NCBI RefSeq assembly: GCF_900109315.1
Contig: NZ_FOJC01000003.1
Span: forward strand, 124,001 to 188,000
Direction: 5' to 3'
Length of the DNA stretch: 64,000 nucleotides
Source of the DNA: [Haemophilus] ducreyi
Lineage (GTDB): Bacteria > Pseudomonadota > Gammaproteobacteria > Enterobacterales > Pasteurellaceae
The notes beneath the pieces were generated by a model. The model was not told where the DNA came from, made no database searches, and saw only the letters and a program-made list of their open reading frames with translations. Shown one piece after another: positions 10,335 to 20,517 of this stretch (its first letter is position 1; each line of letters opens with the position of its first letter). The translations under genes and the position numbers were made by a program.

Positions 10335-11963
10335 ATGATGGTTATCGAAGTAATGTGGTTATATATTGCATTAGGCGGGTTAAGCGCAATCGCGGTTTAT
10401 TTATTTTTCTTAAAATCTCGCTATCAACGAGATGCATTTGAGCTCCAACAAGATTTAATAAAAGCTGAAACGGATACGGTTGAAAGCAACCAAAAGCTCG
10501 ACCAACTGATGCAAGAAAAAAATCAGGTGGAACACTGGAACATTCAATATAAAACACAATTGCAAGCAAGTGTTGAACGTATCACTGAAAAAGATAACCA
10601 AATCAACCGATTACAAACCAAAATTGAGGAATATGAACAACAACAGCATCAACAACATCAATATACCCATGCCCTTAAAGAACGTATGGGTTCATTACAA
10701 ACTAAAGCGGATAATGTAGAAGAACAATTAGCCCATCAACAACAATCACTCTTACAGAAAAATCAAGAAAATCAATCGCTTATTCAAGAAATTCGGCAAA
10801 CTAGCAATGAATTAACTGAATTACGAACCACCTTGCAAGAAAAACAAGCAAACTTTGAAACACAGCAACGCAATTTTATAGAAGTTAAACAACAATTAAA
10901 CGTTGAATTTCAACACCTTGCACAACAAATCTTAGATGAAAAAAGTAAATCTTTTATTCAAACCAATCAATTATCGTTAGACGCTTTACTTAAACCTTTT
11001 AAAGAACAAATTGATGGTTTTCAAAAGCGGGTGAATGAAATGCATAGTGAGTCTGTCAAAGGTAACACAAACCTTGAAGCAGAAATTAAACGTGTGTTAC
11101 AAATTGGTATTTCAATGTCAACAGAAGCTCAGAATCTAACCACAGCCTTAAAAGGCAATAATAAAGTCGTGGGTAATTGGGGCGAAATGCAATTAGAAAG
11201 TGCCTTACAAGCTGCCGGACTTTTAGCCAATGAACATTATGTCGCGCAAGAAAACTTCCGTGATCAAACAGGTAAACGCTTTACACCCGATTTTGTCATT
11301 CATCTACCCGATAATAAACATTTAATTATTGATAGCAAAGTATCCTTATTAGCTTACGATCAAGCGGTCAGATCAGAAGAAAAATTAGCGATAAACCAAG
11401 CATTGACTGAGCACTGTAAATCACTACGAATACATATTGATGGCCTTTCCAAGAAAAATTATAGCAGTTTACCGAAAGTCTCTAGCCCTGATTTTGTCTT
11501 AATGTTTGTGCCAATCGAACCGGCTTATATTGAAGCAATGAAGCAAGATCCACAATTATTCAATTATGGCTATGAACGTAATGTCGTTCTCGTTTCGCAT
11601 ACCACCTTAATGCCCATTTTACGCACTGTCGCCAACTTATGGCGAACTGAACGAAGCAATATTGAAGCGCAAGAGATTAGCGAAAAAGCGGGCGATATTT
11701 ATAATCAAGTCTGTATGATTGCTGAGCGCTTGAATAAATTAGGCAATACCTTGAATACTGTTAATACTCAATATAATCAAACAGTTACTGCGTTAGCCGG
11801 GCGCCAAGGCCTAGTAGGTAAAGTCGAACGTTTCCAACAACTATCCAACAAAGCGAATCAAATAATTCCGAAAGTTGATATGCTGAGTAACGACTTTGAA
11901 ACAAATAAATTAACGTTAATTGCAGAACGAGTTGAAGAAACAAATGAAGATCAACCAAACTAA
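10335..11963 (+). CDS. rmuC: DNA recombination protein RmuC
   Basis: 542 residues: an N-terminal membrane anchor (LYIALGGLSAIAVYLFFL), then a long coiled coil rich in Gln/Glu (about residues 40-190), then the RmuC nuclease-like domain with GNWGEMQLESALQAAGL, FTPDFVIHLPDNKHLIIDSKVSL and FVPIEPAYIEA. RmuC limits recombination at inverted repeats (family knowledge). AGAAGGAAAG gives the RBS. The 3' end overlaps pabA by 20 bases. Confidence 0.94.
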   Translation: MMVIEVMWLYIALGGLSAIAVYLFFLKSRYQRDAFELQQDLIKAETDTVESNQKLDQLMQEKNQVEHWNIQYKTQLQASVERITEKDNQINRLQTKIEEYEQQQHQQHQYTHALKERMGSLQTKADNVEEQLAHQQQSLLQKNQENQSLIQEIRQTSNELTELRTTLQEKQANFETQQRNFIEVKQQLNVEFQHLAQQILDEKSKSFIQTNQLSLDALLKPFKEQIDGFQKRVNEMHSESVKGNTNLEAEIKRVLQIGISMSTEAQNLTTALKGNNKVVGNWGEMQLESALQAAGLLANEHYVAQENFRDQTGKRFTPDFVIHLPDNKHLIIDSKVSLLAYDQAVRSEEKLAINQALTEHCKSLRIHIDGLSKKNYSSLPKVSSPDFVLMFVPIEPAYIEAMKQDPQLFNYGYERNVVLVSHTTLMPILRTVANLWRTERSNIEAQEISEKAGDIYNQVCMIAERLNKLGNTLNTVNTQYNQTVTALAGRQGLVGKVERFQQLSNKANQIIPKVDMLSNDFETNKLTLIAERVEETNEDQPN

Positions 11964-12531
11964 ATTACTCATTATTGATAATCACGATTCTTTTACATTT
12001 AATTTGGTCGATTTATTGCGCAAAATAAAAGTTGAGATGCAAGTAGTGTCCGTCGAACAATTAGACTTAAACCACGTAGAATCATTTAGCCATATTTTAA
12101 TTTCACCGGGGCCAGATACGCCTTCTGCATATCCTAATACATTAGAGATGTTGGCTCGCTTTTATCAACATAAATCTATTTTAGGCGTCTGTTTAGGTCA
12201 TCAGACATTATGCGAATTTTTTGGGGGTACACTGTATAATTTGACCAATGTTCGACACGGCCAACAACGTTTGATCCAACAAATTGCACCAAATCCACTA
12301 TTTGATGGCTTACCGCCACAATTCAAGGTTGGGCTTTATCATTCTTGGGCTATTTCGCAAATTTCTCTTATTAATACACCGCTTATCGCAACCGCTGTCT
12401 GTGATCAAAATGTATTAATGGCCTTTAAACATAATGCGTTACCCATATATGGCGTGCAATTTCACCCAGAATCTTTTCTTACTGAATTTGGTCAAAGAAT
12501 GTTATCGAATTGGCTCACTGTAAGCAAATAG
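11944..12531 (+). CDS. pabA: aminodeoxychorismate/anthranilate synthase glutaminase subunit (PabA/TrpG type)
   Basis: Class I glutamine amidotransferase supplying ammonia to PabB. About 195 residues. Motifs: LLIIDNHDSFTFNLVDLL, ISPGPDTPSAYP, the nucleophile elbow GVCLGHQTL with catalytic Cys, and GVQFHPESFLTEFG with the His-Glu pair. ATG 11944, inside the rmuC end, is the right start by alignment to the family. TrpG cannot be excluded by sequence, but pabB and pabC next door favour PabA. Confidence 0.88.
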   Translation: MKINQTKLLIIDNHDSFTFNLVDLLRKIKVEMQVVSVEQLDLNHVESFSHILISPGPDTPSAYPNTLEMLARFYQHKSILGVCLGHQTLCEFFGGTLYNLTNVRHGQQRLIQQIAPNPLFDGLPPQFKVGLYHSWAISQISLINTPLIATAVCDQNVLMAFKHNALPIYGVQFHPESFLTEFGQRMLSNWLTVSK

Positions 12532-12585
12532 GCTTTAAACTGTCGAACATATCACTAACCTATTTCTATTCACTAAGGGTGCTTT

Positions 12586-13034
12586 ATGAAACTAAAAAAA
12601 ATCGCATTATGTCATTACTCTTGCCAACATTTGCAATGGCAGAGCAAAATTTAAAACCTCAAGTATTTGAAAGCAAATTCGATTTTCAGCAAACTTTATC
12701 TACCTTAGAAGAAACTTTCCTGCAAAAAGGCATGAAAATTTTTACTAAAATCGATCATCAAGCTGCTGCAAAAGCAGTGGGATTAACTATGCAACCTGCA
12801 ACTGTACTGATTTATGGCACGCCGCAAGTAGGCACTGCATTGATGATCAAAGATCCGCTACTGGCATTACAATTACCTTTAAAAGTATTGGTTACTGAAG
12901 CAAATGCAAGGCATGTCGAAGTGATTTTAAATAATGCTGAACAAATTGTAGCACACACCAATACACCATATAAAGAAGTGGAAAATAGCTTAGCAAAAGC
13001 AGAAAAATTAATTCAAACTACAATTGCCAAATAA
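12586..13034 (+). CDS. DUF302-domain exported protein; reading frame breaks in the signal peptide
   Basis: The mature part (FDFQQTLSTLEETFLQKGMKIFTKIDHQAAAKAVG, then LIYGTPQVGTALM) is a DUF302 protein of unknown function. The natural start, ATG 12586 with AAGGGT upstream, reads MKLKKIAL and soon stops. The DUF302 frame is entered only if the A run at 12594-12601 (8 A) had one more A. Reading then gives MKLKKNRIMSLLLPTFAMA, a proper signal peptide with an Ala-x-Ala cleavage site. As sequenced, the frame can start at ATG 12609 but lacks the charged n-region. Sequencing error, phase variation or slippage are all possible. Confidence 0.8.
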
Positions 13035-13039
13035 AGAAA

Positions 13040-13073
13040 AAGCGGCTAAATTTTTAACAAAATTTAGCCGCTT
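13040..13073. terminator. bidirectional terminator between the DUF302 gene and lpxM
   Basis: 15-bp perfect stem AAGCGGCTAAATTTT/AAAATTTAGCCGCTT with a 4-base loop between two convergent genes. The arms resemble the uptake-signal core AAGCGG. Confidence 0.85.
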
Positions 13074-13076
13074 CTG

Positions 13077-14033
13077 TTATGAGCGTTTATAAATATCTTG
13101 TCCGTTTCGTTGTGTTTTCAGTAACCGCAAAATCCAAACATATTGTGCGGGATTTTTATGCACAAAATACTCAATCACTTTGTTCATTTCCCTCGCCGAT
13201 TGCTCAGAAGATCCCGAAAACTCAATCGCCGGTAAAATTTCCATTTGATAAACACCTTTCTCAGCATTATAAATAGGAAACATAGGGATAACCTCTGCAT
13301 TTGCCACACGTGCCATTTTATTTAAGCCCGGTAAAGTCGCTTTCTCAGTTGCAAAAAAATCTGCATAGACACTTAATTCTTCACCAAAATCTTCATCTGG
13401 CAAAAAATATCCCATATTGCCTTTGCGAATATCATTTAAAAAAGGTTTTATACCATTTTGACGAGTATGCATTTTTCCGCCAAAACGTTCACGTGTCGCA
13501 TTCCATAACCAATCAACAAGCGCGTTGCGATGTGGATTATACATTGACACCATTGGCATTCCATACGTATGCAAAATAATACCTGAAGCATCAATTGACC
13601 ACGTATGCGGTACTAATAAAATAATATTTTTACCTTTAGCTTTAGCCTGTTTCAAATAATTTAAACCGATAAATTCACTGCGTTTTTGCAAATGTGCGAC
13701 CGAACGCACAGCAATTTCACCAATTCCTAACATCGTTTGAGCGACATTAATAAACATCTGTTCGATCACTTGCGCACGCTTATCCGCTGACCATTCTGGG
13801 AAGCAATAACATAAGTTAATATCTGCGCGGTAATATTGCTTTTTACCCTTTTTTTTCAGATAGTTGCTTACCACTCTGCCCACAATAGTTGCCAATTTAT
13901 CGCGTAAACGATAAGGCACATAGGCTAAAATGAGTAATCCCAATACACCTAACCACACCACCCAATACCTAGGGTGCAAAAACACCCATAAAAATTTATG
14001 GGTATAACCCGTTTTTTCTGTAATCTGTTCCAT
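13077..14033 (-). CDS. lpxM: lipid A myristoyltransferase LpxM (MsbB)
   Basis: Late acyltransferase that adds the last secondary acyl chain to Kdo2-lipid A at the inner membrane. 318 residues with one N-terminal membrane segment (HPRYWVVWLGVLGLLILAYVP). The catalytic H-x4-D is HTWSID in NIILLVPHTWSIDASG. FGGKMHTRQNGIKPFL and GYFLPDEDFGEE match LpxM better than LpxL. Confidence 0.9.
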   Translation of the reverse strand: MEQITEKTGYTHKFLWVFLHPRYWVVWLGVLGLLILAYVPYRLRDKLATIVGRVVSNYLKKKGKKQYYRADINLCYCFPEWSADKRAQVIEQMFINVAQTMLGIGEIAVRSVAHLQKRSEFIGLNYLKQAKAKGKNIILLVPHTWSIDASGIILHTYGMPMVSMYNPHRNALVDWLWNATRERFGGKMHTRQNGIKPFLNDIRKGNMGYFLPDEDFGEELSVYADFFATEKATLPGLNKMARVANAEVIPMFPIYNAEKGVYQMEILPAIEFSGSSEQSAREMNKVIEYFVHKNPAQYVWILRLLKTQRNGQDIYKRS

Positions 14034-14075
14034 AATTTGTTATCTTTATCGTTAATTATACTTAATCAAATCATG

Positions 14076-14759
14076 TTATTTATGATCAAAAAGATTTTTG
14101 ACCGCTAAAATTAAACTAAGGCCAATAAAAGCACCCGGTGGCAAAATGGCCAACAATAAACCTGAATCTAACTGTAAGAGATCAAGCCGTAACACTTTTG
14201 CCCAATTACCAAACAGCAAATCTAATCCATCAAATAATGTGCCATTACCAATTAATTCACGGATTGCACCAAGCAACACTAAACTTAGTGTCATTCCCAA
14301 GCCTGTTGCTAGCCCATCAAAAGCAGAATGATGAACTTGATGCTTAGATGCATAAGCCTCTGCTCGACCAATCACAATACAATTAGTCACAATTAATGGA
14401 ATAAAGATGCCTAATGATTGATAAACAGGATACGCAAAAGCATTCATCAACAATTGCACCGCCGTTACCACTGTTGCAATCACCATCACATAAATAGGAA
14501 TACGAATATCATGCGGGATCATTTGACGAAATAAAGAAATAGTTATATTAGTACACAACAATACAAATAAGGTTGCTAGCCCAAGCCCTAGTGCATTAGT
14601 CACACTATTCGATACAGCCAATAAAGGGCAAAGGCCTAACAATTGCACTAAGGCACCATTATTTTTCCATAATCCATCAATCAATAAATTTCGCCAAACA
14701 GACGGCTGTTTTACTGCGCCATCTTCAATCTGAGTAATTGGAATTTGATTATCCGCCAT
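14076..14759 (-). CDS. rnfE: Rnf electron transport complex subunit E
   Basis: Integral membrane subunit of the ion-translocating ferredoxin:NAD+ oxidoreductase (Rsx in E. coli). 227 residues with about six membrane segments. Family segments are [18 protein letters not shown] and [17 protein letters not shown], also present in its paralogue NqrD in this window. Last gene of the operon; it abuts rnfG by one base. Confidence 0.94.
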   Translation of the reverse strand: MADNQIPITQIEDGAVKQPSVWRNLLIDGLWKNNGALVQLLGLCPLLAVSNSVTNALGLGLATLFVLLCTNITISLFRQMIPHDIRIPIYVMVIATVVTAVQLLMNAFAYPVYQSLGIFIPLIVTNCIVIGRAEAYASKHQVHHSAFDGLATGLGMTLSLVLLGAIRELIGNGTLFDGLDLLFGNWAKVLRLDLLQLDSGLLLAILPPGAFIGLSLILAVKNLFDHK

Positions 14760-15391
14760 TATTTACATACCTCAAACTGCTCAATTATTGTTGGATTTTC
14801 TGCTAATTCAGTAATGACCCATTTAGCACTTTTACGGACATTATTTACCACGGCACGTGGTGTAATTGTTGCACCGGTAAACTGATCAAAATGACCGCCG
14901 TCTTTTTTAACATACCATTTCGCTTCATCTTCAGGGCTAAATTGTTTACCCATAAAATTCAAGATCCAATTAGACACACGTAAATCAATTTTATCTCCTA
15001 ACCCGGGCGTTTCTTTATGATCTACAGTGCGAACGCCTAGGACTTTACCGTCTGGCTGAATCCCCATCAACAATACAATATTGCCAGAATAGCCATCAGG
15101 TGCCGTAGTTTGAAGTGCATAAGCGGTTAATTTATCTGCTTTTTTAGCAAGATAAATCCGATTTACATAAGGTTTATCCGCTAATTGCACCATTTTACAC
15201 GTAGCCAATAAATCATTATCAAAATAATCAATAGGCACAACCTCTTGTAACAAATAACGTTGTTGCATTGCAATCACATTCTCAATTCTATCTTTTGTTA
15301 ACCAATAAATAGCGGTTGAAATTGCAGTGCAAAGTAAAGCAATAATGCCTAATATTAATGCATATCTGAGTGTAATCTTGGTGGTATTCAT
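14759..15391 (-). CDS. rnfG: Rnf electron transport complex subunit G
   Basis: FMN-carrying periplasmic subunit with one N-terminal membrane helix. 210 residues. The flavinylation site is visible as [14 protein letters not shown], where the second Thr of TGAT(I)T is the usual covalent FMN acceptor in the NqrC/RnfG family. ApbE, encoded at 28.6 kb, is the expected flavin transferase. It overlaps rnfD by one base. Confidence 0.94.
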   Translation of the reverse strand: MNTTKITLRYALILGIIALLCTAISTAIYWLTKDRIENVIAMQQRYLLQEVVPIDYFDNDLLATCKMVQLADKPYVNRIYLAKKADKLTAYALQTTAPDGYSGNIVLLMGIQPDGKVLGVRTVDHKETPGLGDKIDLRVSNWILNFMGKQFSPEDEAKWYVKKDGGHFDQFTGATITPRAVVNNVRKSAKWVITELAENPTIIEQFEVCK

Positions 15392-16437
15392 TATCTGTGG
15401 GTCCCATACAAACGAGGTTGTGTATAATGATCAATCAACGGCACACAAAGATTTGCAAGTAACACCGCAAAGGCTATCGCATCAGGATAATTCCCATAAT
15501 AACGAATTAAATAGACTAATAACCCAATTAAACCGCCAAAAATTAATTTACCCTTAGGCGTGATCGATGCAGAAACCGGATCTGTTGCAATAAAGAAAGC
15601 ACCAAACATCATTGCACCGCTAAATAATTGACTCAATACATTCAAATGTGTATGCATAGCCACTAAATCTGTTAACGCACTCAAGACACTAAACACCACT
15701 AACATTGCAACCGGGATCTGCCAATGAATAATACGCTTATACAATAAAAACAGCCCGCCTGCTAAAAAAGCTAAATTTAACTGTAACCAACCACGCGCAA
15801 AAATACCGGAAAAAATAGGCGATTGAATAACACCATCAAAACCAAGTTTAGCAATACTAGTTTTAGCACTGTCTAATGGCGTTGCTTGTGCTATACCGTC
15901 AATCCCATTTAATAACTGCCGAGAAGTAAAACCATCGCTAGTCACGCCTTTGAAAATCAAAAGCCAAGCATCTTTAAAGGTTGGTGGCTCAGCTAATAAC
16001 TCAAATGAAGGTAACCAAGACGTCATTTGTACCGGAAAAGAAATCAATAAAAAAGCATAAGCCACCATCGCTGGATTAAACAGATTCTGCCCCAAACCAC
16101 CATAACAGTGCTTAGCAAGTAACAACGCAACGATCATACCAATCATAACGACCCAATAAGGCGCATAAGGCGGAATAGCCATAGCTAAAATGGTTGCGGT
16201 TACCACACCTGCTAAATCTGCCAAATAGAAAGTCGTTGATTTATGCCGTAATTTTGCCACCACTATCTCAATAACGATCGCCATACTCAATGCAATTACC
16301 AACTGAATAACTACACCCGTACCAAAAAAAGCGATCTGTACAATCAGTGCTGGCAACATTGCTACTATTACCCACAACATAAACTTGGCTGTAAGATTGG
16401 TGCCATGTGTATGAGGAGAACTAACCATTTTAAACAT
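15391..16437 (-). CDS. rnfD: Rnf electron transport complex subunit D
   Basis: Membrane subunit homologous to NqrB, about 348 residues with about nine hydrophobic segments. [38 protein letters not shown] and [16 protein letters not shown] are family hallmarks. The flavin-site region reads [13 protein letters not shown], with the Thr before Pro-Leu conserved. RBS AGAGGA before ATG 16437. Confidence 0.94.
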   Translation of the reverse strand: MFKMVSSPHTHGTNLTAKFMLWVIVAMLPALIVQIAFFGTGVVIQLVIALSMAIVIEIVVAKLRHKSTTFYLADLAGVVTATILAMAIPPYAPYWVVMIGMIVALLLAKHCYGGLGQNLFNPAMVAYAFLLISFPVQMTSWLPSFELLAEPPTFKDAWLLIFKGVTSDGFTSRQLLNGIDGIAQATPLDSAKTSIAKLGFDGVIQSPIFSGIFARGWLQLNLAFLAGGLFLLYKRIIHWQIPVAMLVVFSVLSALTDLVAMHTHLNVLSQLFSGAMMFGAFFIATDPVSASITPKGKLIFGGLIGLLVYLIRYYGNYPDAIAFAVLLANLCVPLIDHYTQPRLYGTHR

Positions 16438-16442
16438 TCGTT

Positions 16443-18476
16443 TTATTCCTCTAAACCTTTTTGCTGAGCTTGTTTTTTCGCTTTCGCCCGCGCTAATGCC
16501 GCAGCCACTGAGGCTTTACGTGGATCGCTTATTTCATTCTCTGGTGCAACTTCTTTCGCTACTTCGTCCGCTTGTTGCGCCGCCTTTTTCGCTTTCACCC
16601 GCGCTAACGCTGCAACCACTGTGGCTTTACGTGGATCACTTATTTCATTCTCTGCTGCAACTTCTGTCGCTACTTCGCCCGCTTGTTGCGCCGTTTTTTT
16701 CGCTTTCGCTCGCGCTAATGCAGCAGCCACTGCAGCTTTACGTGGATCACTTATTTCATTTTCTGGTACGACATTTGTTGTTTTAATATTATCTGTTTGT
16801 TTCTCTGTTCGTGAATCATTTTCTGTTGCTGTTTGTTTTGCTAAACGTCTGGCTCGACGTTGTGCCATTAATTCACTGTTATCAGGCTCACCGTTCTCTT
16901 TAGTTTTTACGGCTTCAATCGCTGCCTGTTTCGCTTTAATACGTTCTAATGCGGCAGCAACAGGATCGGCACCTTGATTTTGGGCAATTTCTTCGCGTCG
17001 TTTGTCTGCTGCTTGTGAAATACGAGCAGTGCGTGCTTCTTTTTCTTTTTGTAACCGTGCTTCTCGAGCTTCAAAACGTAATTTTGCTTCTTCTGCTTTT
17101 TTAGCCTTTTGTTCAACTTCGTTAATTTTGGCTTTTTCTTGGCGGAAATACTGAATGAGTGGAATATAACTTGGGCATACATAAGCACAAACACCACATT
17201 CAATACAAGCATCTAAATGGTATTCCATCGATTTTTGGTGATCTTCAGCACGCGCGAACCAATAAAGCTGTTGCGGTAATAAGCTGACAGGGCAGGAATC
17301 GGAGCAATTAGAACAACGGATACAGTTTCGTTCAGGCTCGGGGGGCGCATATTCAAAATGATCAGGCGCAATAATGCAGTTAGCTGTTTTCGTTACGGGT
17401 GATTGTAATGATGGTAAAATAAAACCTGTCATTGGGCCGCCTAAAAAAACAGGTAAACGGCGGTCGGCTTGATAATCTACTTGTTCTAATAAATGAATGA
17501 TTGGCGTGCCAAGCCGTGCCCATACGTTACCTTTATTACGAATTTTATCACCGGTTAAAGTTACCACGCGTTCAATCAAGGGCTCATCATCAATAATTGC
17601 CCGCTTGATCGCAAAAGCTGTTCCAACATTATGCATGACGATTCCCATTTCAATGGTGCGTTTGCCTTGTGGAATTTCTAATCCGGTTAGAATTTGTACG
17701 AGTTGATCACTGGCACCTGAAGGATATTTGGTTGGAATAGCCCGCACAAACATATCATTTGCGCCTTTGAGTGCTTGTTCAATGGCTGCAATCGCGTGTG
17801 GTTTATTATCTTCAATGGCAATCACAACTTCTTCTGGGCGTAATACATAGCGTAAAATACGAATGCCTTCTAGCAATTCAGCGGTAAAATCTTGCATTAG
17901 GCGATCATCGCAAGTGATATAAGGTTCACACTCTGCGCCGTTAATAATCAGGGCTTTACAGCGTTTATCTGCCAGACTTAATTTGCAAGCAGTAGGGAAT
18001 ACGGCACCGCCTAATCCTGCTATGCCATATTGGTAAACTTTTTGGATAATTTGATCGCTTGTTAGTGTTAAAAAATCCTCTATCGGGTGGCGTTCAATCC
18101 ATTCATCTTTGCCATCTGTTTCAATAATAATAGTGGTTTCAGGTAAACCTGACGGATGAGAGGATACATAAGGCTCAATTGCAACCACTTTACCTGAAGT
18201 GGGGGAATGAACCGGCAATTGACGATAATGCTCACCTTGAGTCAATTGTTGGCCTTTTAATACATAATCGCCTACTTTGACAATTAATTCACCACTCCAA
18301 CCAGAATGTTGCACTGTAGAAACATAAAAGAATTTAGGTAAATGCAAGCTACGAATCGGTTTTTGGTTGGATTGCAATTTATTTTGGTTGGGGTGAATAC
18401 CGCCCGGATATGTCCACAATTGACCCGTTTTTTTATTTTGGCGAATACGTTCAAGCACTAAATTTGGATTAATCAT
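16443..18476 (-). CDS. rnfC: Rnf electron transport complex subunit C, with repeat-rich C-terminal tail
   Basis: Peripheral NADH/flavin-binding subunit, about 677 residues. The N-terminal 440 residues carry the RnfC core: the NqrA-like barrel, [11 protein letters not shown] and [17 protein letters not shown], then two 4Fe-4S sites [12 protein letters not shown] and [12 protein letters not shown]. The remaining 230 residues are Ala/Lys/Glu-rich helical sequence ending in three tandem 37-residue repeats ([20 protein letters not shown] type). ATG 18476 has AGGAGAG upstream and overlaps rnfB by 8 bases. Confidence 0.94.
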   Translation of the reverse strand: MINPNLVLERIRQNKKTGQLWTYPGGIHPNQNKLQSNQKPIRSLHLPKFFYVSTVQHSGWSGELIVKVGDYVLKGQQLTQGEHYRQLPVHSPTSGKVVAIEPYVSSHPSGLPETTIIIETDGKDEWIERHPIEDFLTLTSDQIIQKVYQYGIAGLGGAVFPTACKLSLADKRCKALIINGAECEPYITCDDRLMQDFTAELLEGIRILRYVLRPEEVVIAIEDNKPHAIAAIEQALKGANDMFVRAIPTKYPSGASDQLVQILTGLEIPQGKRTIEMGIVMHNVGTAFAIKRAIIDDEPLIERVVTLTGDKIRNKGNVWARLGTPIIHLLEQVDYQADRRLPVFLGGPMTGFILPSLQSPVTKTANCIIAPDHFEYAPPEPERNCIRCSNCSDSCPVSLLPQQLYWFARAEDHQKSMEYHLDACIECGVCAYVCPSYIPLIQYFRQEKAKINEVEQKAKKAEEAKLRFEAREARLQKEKEARTARISQAADKRREEIAQNQGADPVAAALERIKAKQAAIEAVKTKENGEPDNSELMAQRRARRLAKQTATENDSRTEKQTDNIKTTNVVPENEISDPRKAAVAAALARAKAKKTAQQAGEVATEVAAENEISDPRKATVVAALARVKAKKAAQQADEVAKEVAPENEISDPRKASVAAALARAKAKKQAQQKGLEE
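16446..16766 (-). repeat. three tandem 111-bp repeats in the rnfC 3' end
   Basis: Two full units and one partial unit (33 residues) encode [P/A][10 protein letters not shown]-x-V-x-AALAR-x-KAKK-x-AQQ. The unit is 37 codons. Units differ by a few substitutions, so they are diverging but still in frame. Repeat number is likely to vary between strains. Confidence 0.85.
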
Positions 18477-19092
18477 TCTGTATCTCTCCTTTAGCGCTAC
18501 CCACAATCATTTTTTTTTGTAATTCCGTAGTATTCACAATCGGAATAATTAAATCTGGATTAAATTGCCAATTCCAAGAACGTGGATTTTGTTTGACTTT
18601 TATCATTTCAATACAATTTGTCGGACAAGGGGCAACACATAATTCACAACCGGTGCAAAGATCTGCCACGACAGTATGCATTGCTTTATTAGTACCGATA
18701 ATCGCATCTACCGGGCAAGCTTGAATACATTTAGTGCAACCAATACACATATCTTCGTGAATCAGCGCAACTTTTACTTCTGGTACAGCGGTATTATCCA
18801 TTGACGGGACATCAACGCCCATCAATTCAGCAATTTTAACCACTAATGGCTGTCCACCCGGCACACATTTAGTGATTTGATCACCATTAGCAATGGCTTC
18901 TGCATAGGGCTTACAGCCGGGATATCCACATTGCCCACATTGGCTTTGTGGTAAGATAGCATCAATTTGATCGACAATAGGATCTGCTTCTACTTTTAAT
19001 CTAACGGAAAAATAGCCTAATAACGCACCAAAAATCAGTGCAATTAAGCAAATTGCAATTAAAAGGTAAGCAATAATTGAAAGATCTAACAT
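18469..19092 (-). CDS. rnfB: Rnf electron transport complex subunit B (ferredoxin-like)
   Basis: Membrane-anchored Fe-S subunit receiving electrons from ferredoxin. 207 residues: an N-terminal membrane helix, an Fe-S domain [15 protein letters not shown], then two 4Fe-4S ferredoxin motifs [15 protein letters not shown] and [15 protein letters not shown]. It abuts rnfA (one-base overlap) and overlaps rnfC. Confidence 0.96.
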   Translation of the reverse strand: MLDLSIIAYLLIAICLIALIFGALLGYFSVRLKVEADPIVDQIDAILPQSQCGQCGYPGCKPYAEAIANGDQITKCVPGGQPLVVKIAELMGVDVPSMDNTAVPEVKVALIHEDMCIGCTKCIQACPVDAIIGTNKAMHTVVADLCTGCELCVAPCPTNCIEMIKVKQNPRSWNWQFNPDLIIPIVNTTELQKKMIVGSAKGEIQND

Positions 19093-19682
19093 TAGAGTTT
19101 CACCAAGCCCGTAAAGCCCATAAACGCCAAAGACATCAAACCTGCCGTGATCAAGGCAATCGACGCTCCTTGGAAAGGACGAGGCACATCCGCGGCAGCT
19201 AAACGCTCACGTAATGCTGCGAATAAGACTAACACTAATGAAAAACCAACCGCTGCACCAAAACCATATAAGACAGACTCAATTAAATTATTCGATAAAT
19301 TCACATTCAATAATGCGACACCAAGCACAGCACAATTTGTAGTAATCAGGGGTAAATAGATCCCGAGTAAACGATATAGCGTTGGGCTCGTTTTATGTAC
19401 GATCATTTCCGTCAATTGCACAATAACTGCAATAACCAAAATAAACACTAAAGTTCGCAAGAATTGTGCATCTAATGGGATCAAGATAAACGTTTCAACT
19501 AAATAAGCAGATAACGAAGCAAGTGTTAACACAAAAGTAGTCGCCATTCCCATACCAATTGCGGTTTCCACTTTTTTTGATACGCCCATAAATGGACAAA
19601 GCCCTAAAAACTTCACAAGTACAAAGTTATTAATTAAGGCTGTACTGATCACTAACAGAATATAATCGACCATAAAATCCAC
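19092..19682 (-). CDS. rnfA: Rnf electron transport complex subunit A
   Basis: Integral membrane subunit, 196 residues, six hydrophobic segments. [20 protein letters not shown] and [13 protein letters not shown] are shared with the paralogue NqrE. First gene of the rnfABCDGE operon, whose promoter must lie in the intergenic region to the right. Confidence 0.95.
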   Translation of the reverse strand: MDFMVDYILLVISTALINNFVLVKFLGLCPFMGVSKKVETAIGMGMATTFVLTLASLSAYLVETFILIPLDAQFLRTLVFILVIAVIVQLTEMIVHKTSPTLYRLLGIYLPLITTNCAVLGVALLNVNLSNNLIESVLYGFGAAVGFSLVLVLFAALRERLAAADVPRPFQGASIALITAGLMSLAFMGFTGLVKL

Positions 19683-20043
19683 AATTAAAATCTAGCAAGC
19701 AAAAACTATGAGGCCATTTTGTGATTATTTACTAATCTGACCGCTTCAAGATAATTAGCTAAAAAAGGTTGTTATTATCCCGTTTTTTGCTACCTACGAC
19801 AATAAAAATAATGCGGTATCGCCATTTCGTTTTTTAAACAAAGTCTGTTTATTCGGCACACAACGGTTTTAGATCTGCAAAATTTACAATTTTCTATCTG
19901 TTTGATTTTATTTATCTAAAAAAATTGCAAGCCCTTTACGTAAAATATTCCAATTTCATTTTTGCCAAAAACACCTAAAATACACAATATATTGTGTTTA
20001 AACACAAACCAAATAACTATATATAGTAACAATTTTATAACAA
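19683..20043. other. divergent intergenic region between rnfA and nrdG
   Basis: 361 AT-rich bases holding the promoters of the leftward rnf operon and the rightward nrdG-nrdD operon. The right end carries two NrdR boxes (listed separately). No ORF of note. No clear FNR site was seen by eye. Confidence 0.7.
19982..20029 (+). promoter_or_regulatory. pair of NrdR boxes upstream of nrdG-nrdD
   Basis: Box 1, ACACAATATATTGTGT (19982-19997), is a perfect palindrome and fits the NrdR consensus acaCwATATwGtgt. Box 2, TAACTATATATAGTAA (20014-20029), contains the perfect core ACTATATATAGT. The centres are 32 bp apart, about three helical turns, the spacing usual for NrdR box pairs. NrdR represses ribonucleotide reductase genes in response to (d)ATP. 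Confidence 0.85.
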
Positions 20044-20517
20044 ATGAATAGCATCAGATTTTGTTCAGAACAAATCGTTTGGCAAGAAGTGCCACGAGAA
20101 ACGTCACTCGCATTCTTAATTACAGGCTGTCCATTAGGTTGCAAAGGTTGCCATAGTAGCGATAGCTGGAAAGCTGGTAGCGGGCAAATTTTAACTGAAA
20201 GTTACCTGGCTGAATGTTTGGCAAAATATGATCGCTTAATTAGTTGTGTATTGTTTATGGGAGGTGAATGGCACCTCCAAAAATTATTATCGCTACTCAA
20301 GTTAGTCAAAGCACAAGGTTTACACACTTGCCTTTACACTGGTTTAGAACAATTCGAATTGCCTGCCGACTTGTTAGCTGAATTAACCTATTTGAAAACA
20401 GGTCGTTGGATTGCAGAACGTGGTGGCTTAACAAGCCTGACAACTAATCAACATTTTATAGATTTACGCACGGGCGAGAATCTAAACCATCTATTTATCA
20501 AGGAGTTTGAACGCTAA
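20044..20517 (+). CDS. nrdG: anaerobic ribonucleotide reductase activating protein NrdG
   Basis: Radical-SAM enzyme that installs the glycyl radical on NrdD. 157 residues. The 4Fe-4S binding motif is C29-x3-C33-x2-C36 in ITGCPLGCKGCHS, followed by FMGGEW. Its stop overlaps the nrdD ATG by one base (TAATG). Gene order is nrdG-nrdD, opposite to the nrdD-nrdG order of E. coli and H. influenzae. Confidence 0.93.
   Translation: MNSIRFCSEQIVWQEVPRETSLAFLITGCPLGCKGCHSSDSWKAGSGQILTESYLAECLAKYDRLISCVLFMGGEWHLQKLLSLLKLVKAQGLHTCLYTGLEQFELPADLLAELTYLKTGRWIAERGGLTSLTTNQHFIDLRTGENLNHLFIKEFER

Noticed and set aside
8652-12531. Separation of pabA from pabB/pabC by rmuC on the opposite strand as a recent rearrangement
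   Set aside because: The same grouping (class IV lyase, pabB, then a divergent side with a GATase gene) is what I recall for H. influenzae, so it is probably ancestral.
16496-16977. Plus-strand ORFs rich in Leu/Pro/Ala opposite the rnfC tail
   Set aside because: They arise from the repeated antisense of the rnfC repeats; no start signals.
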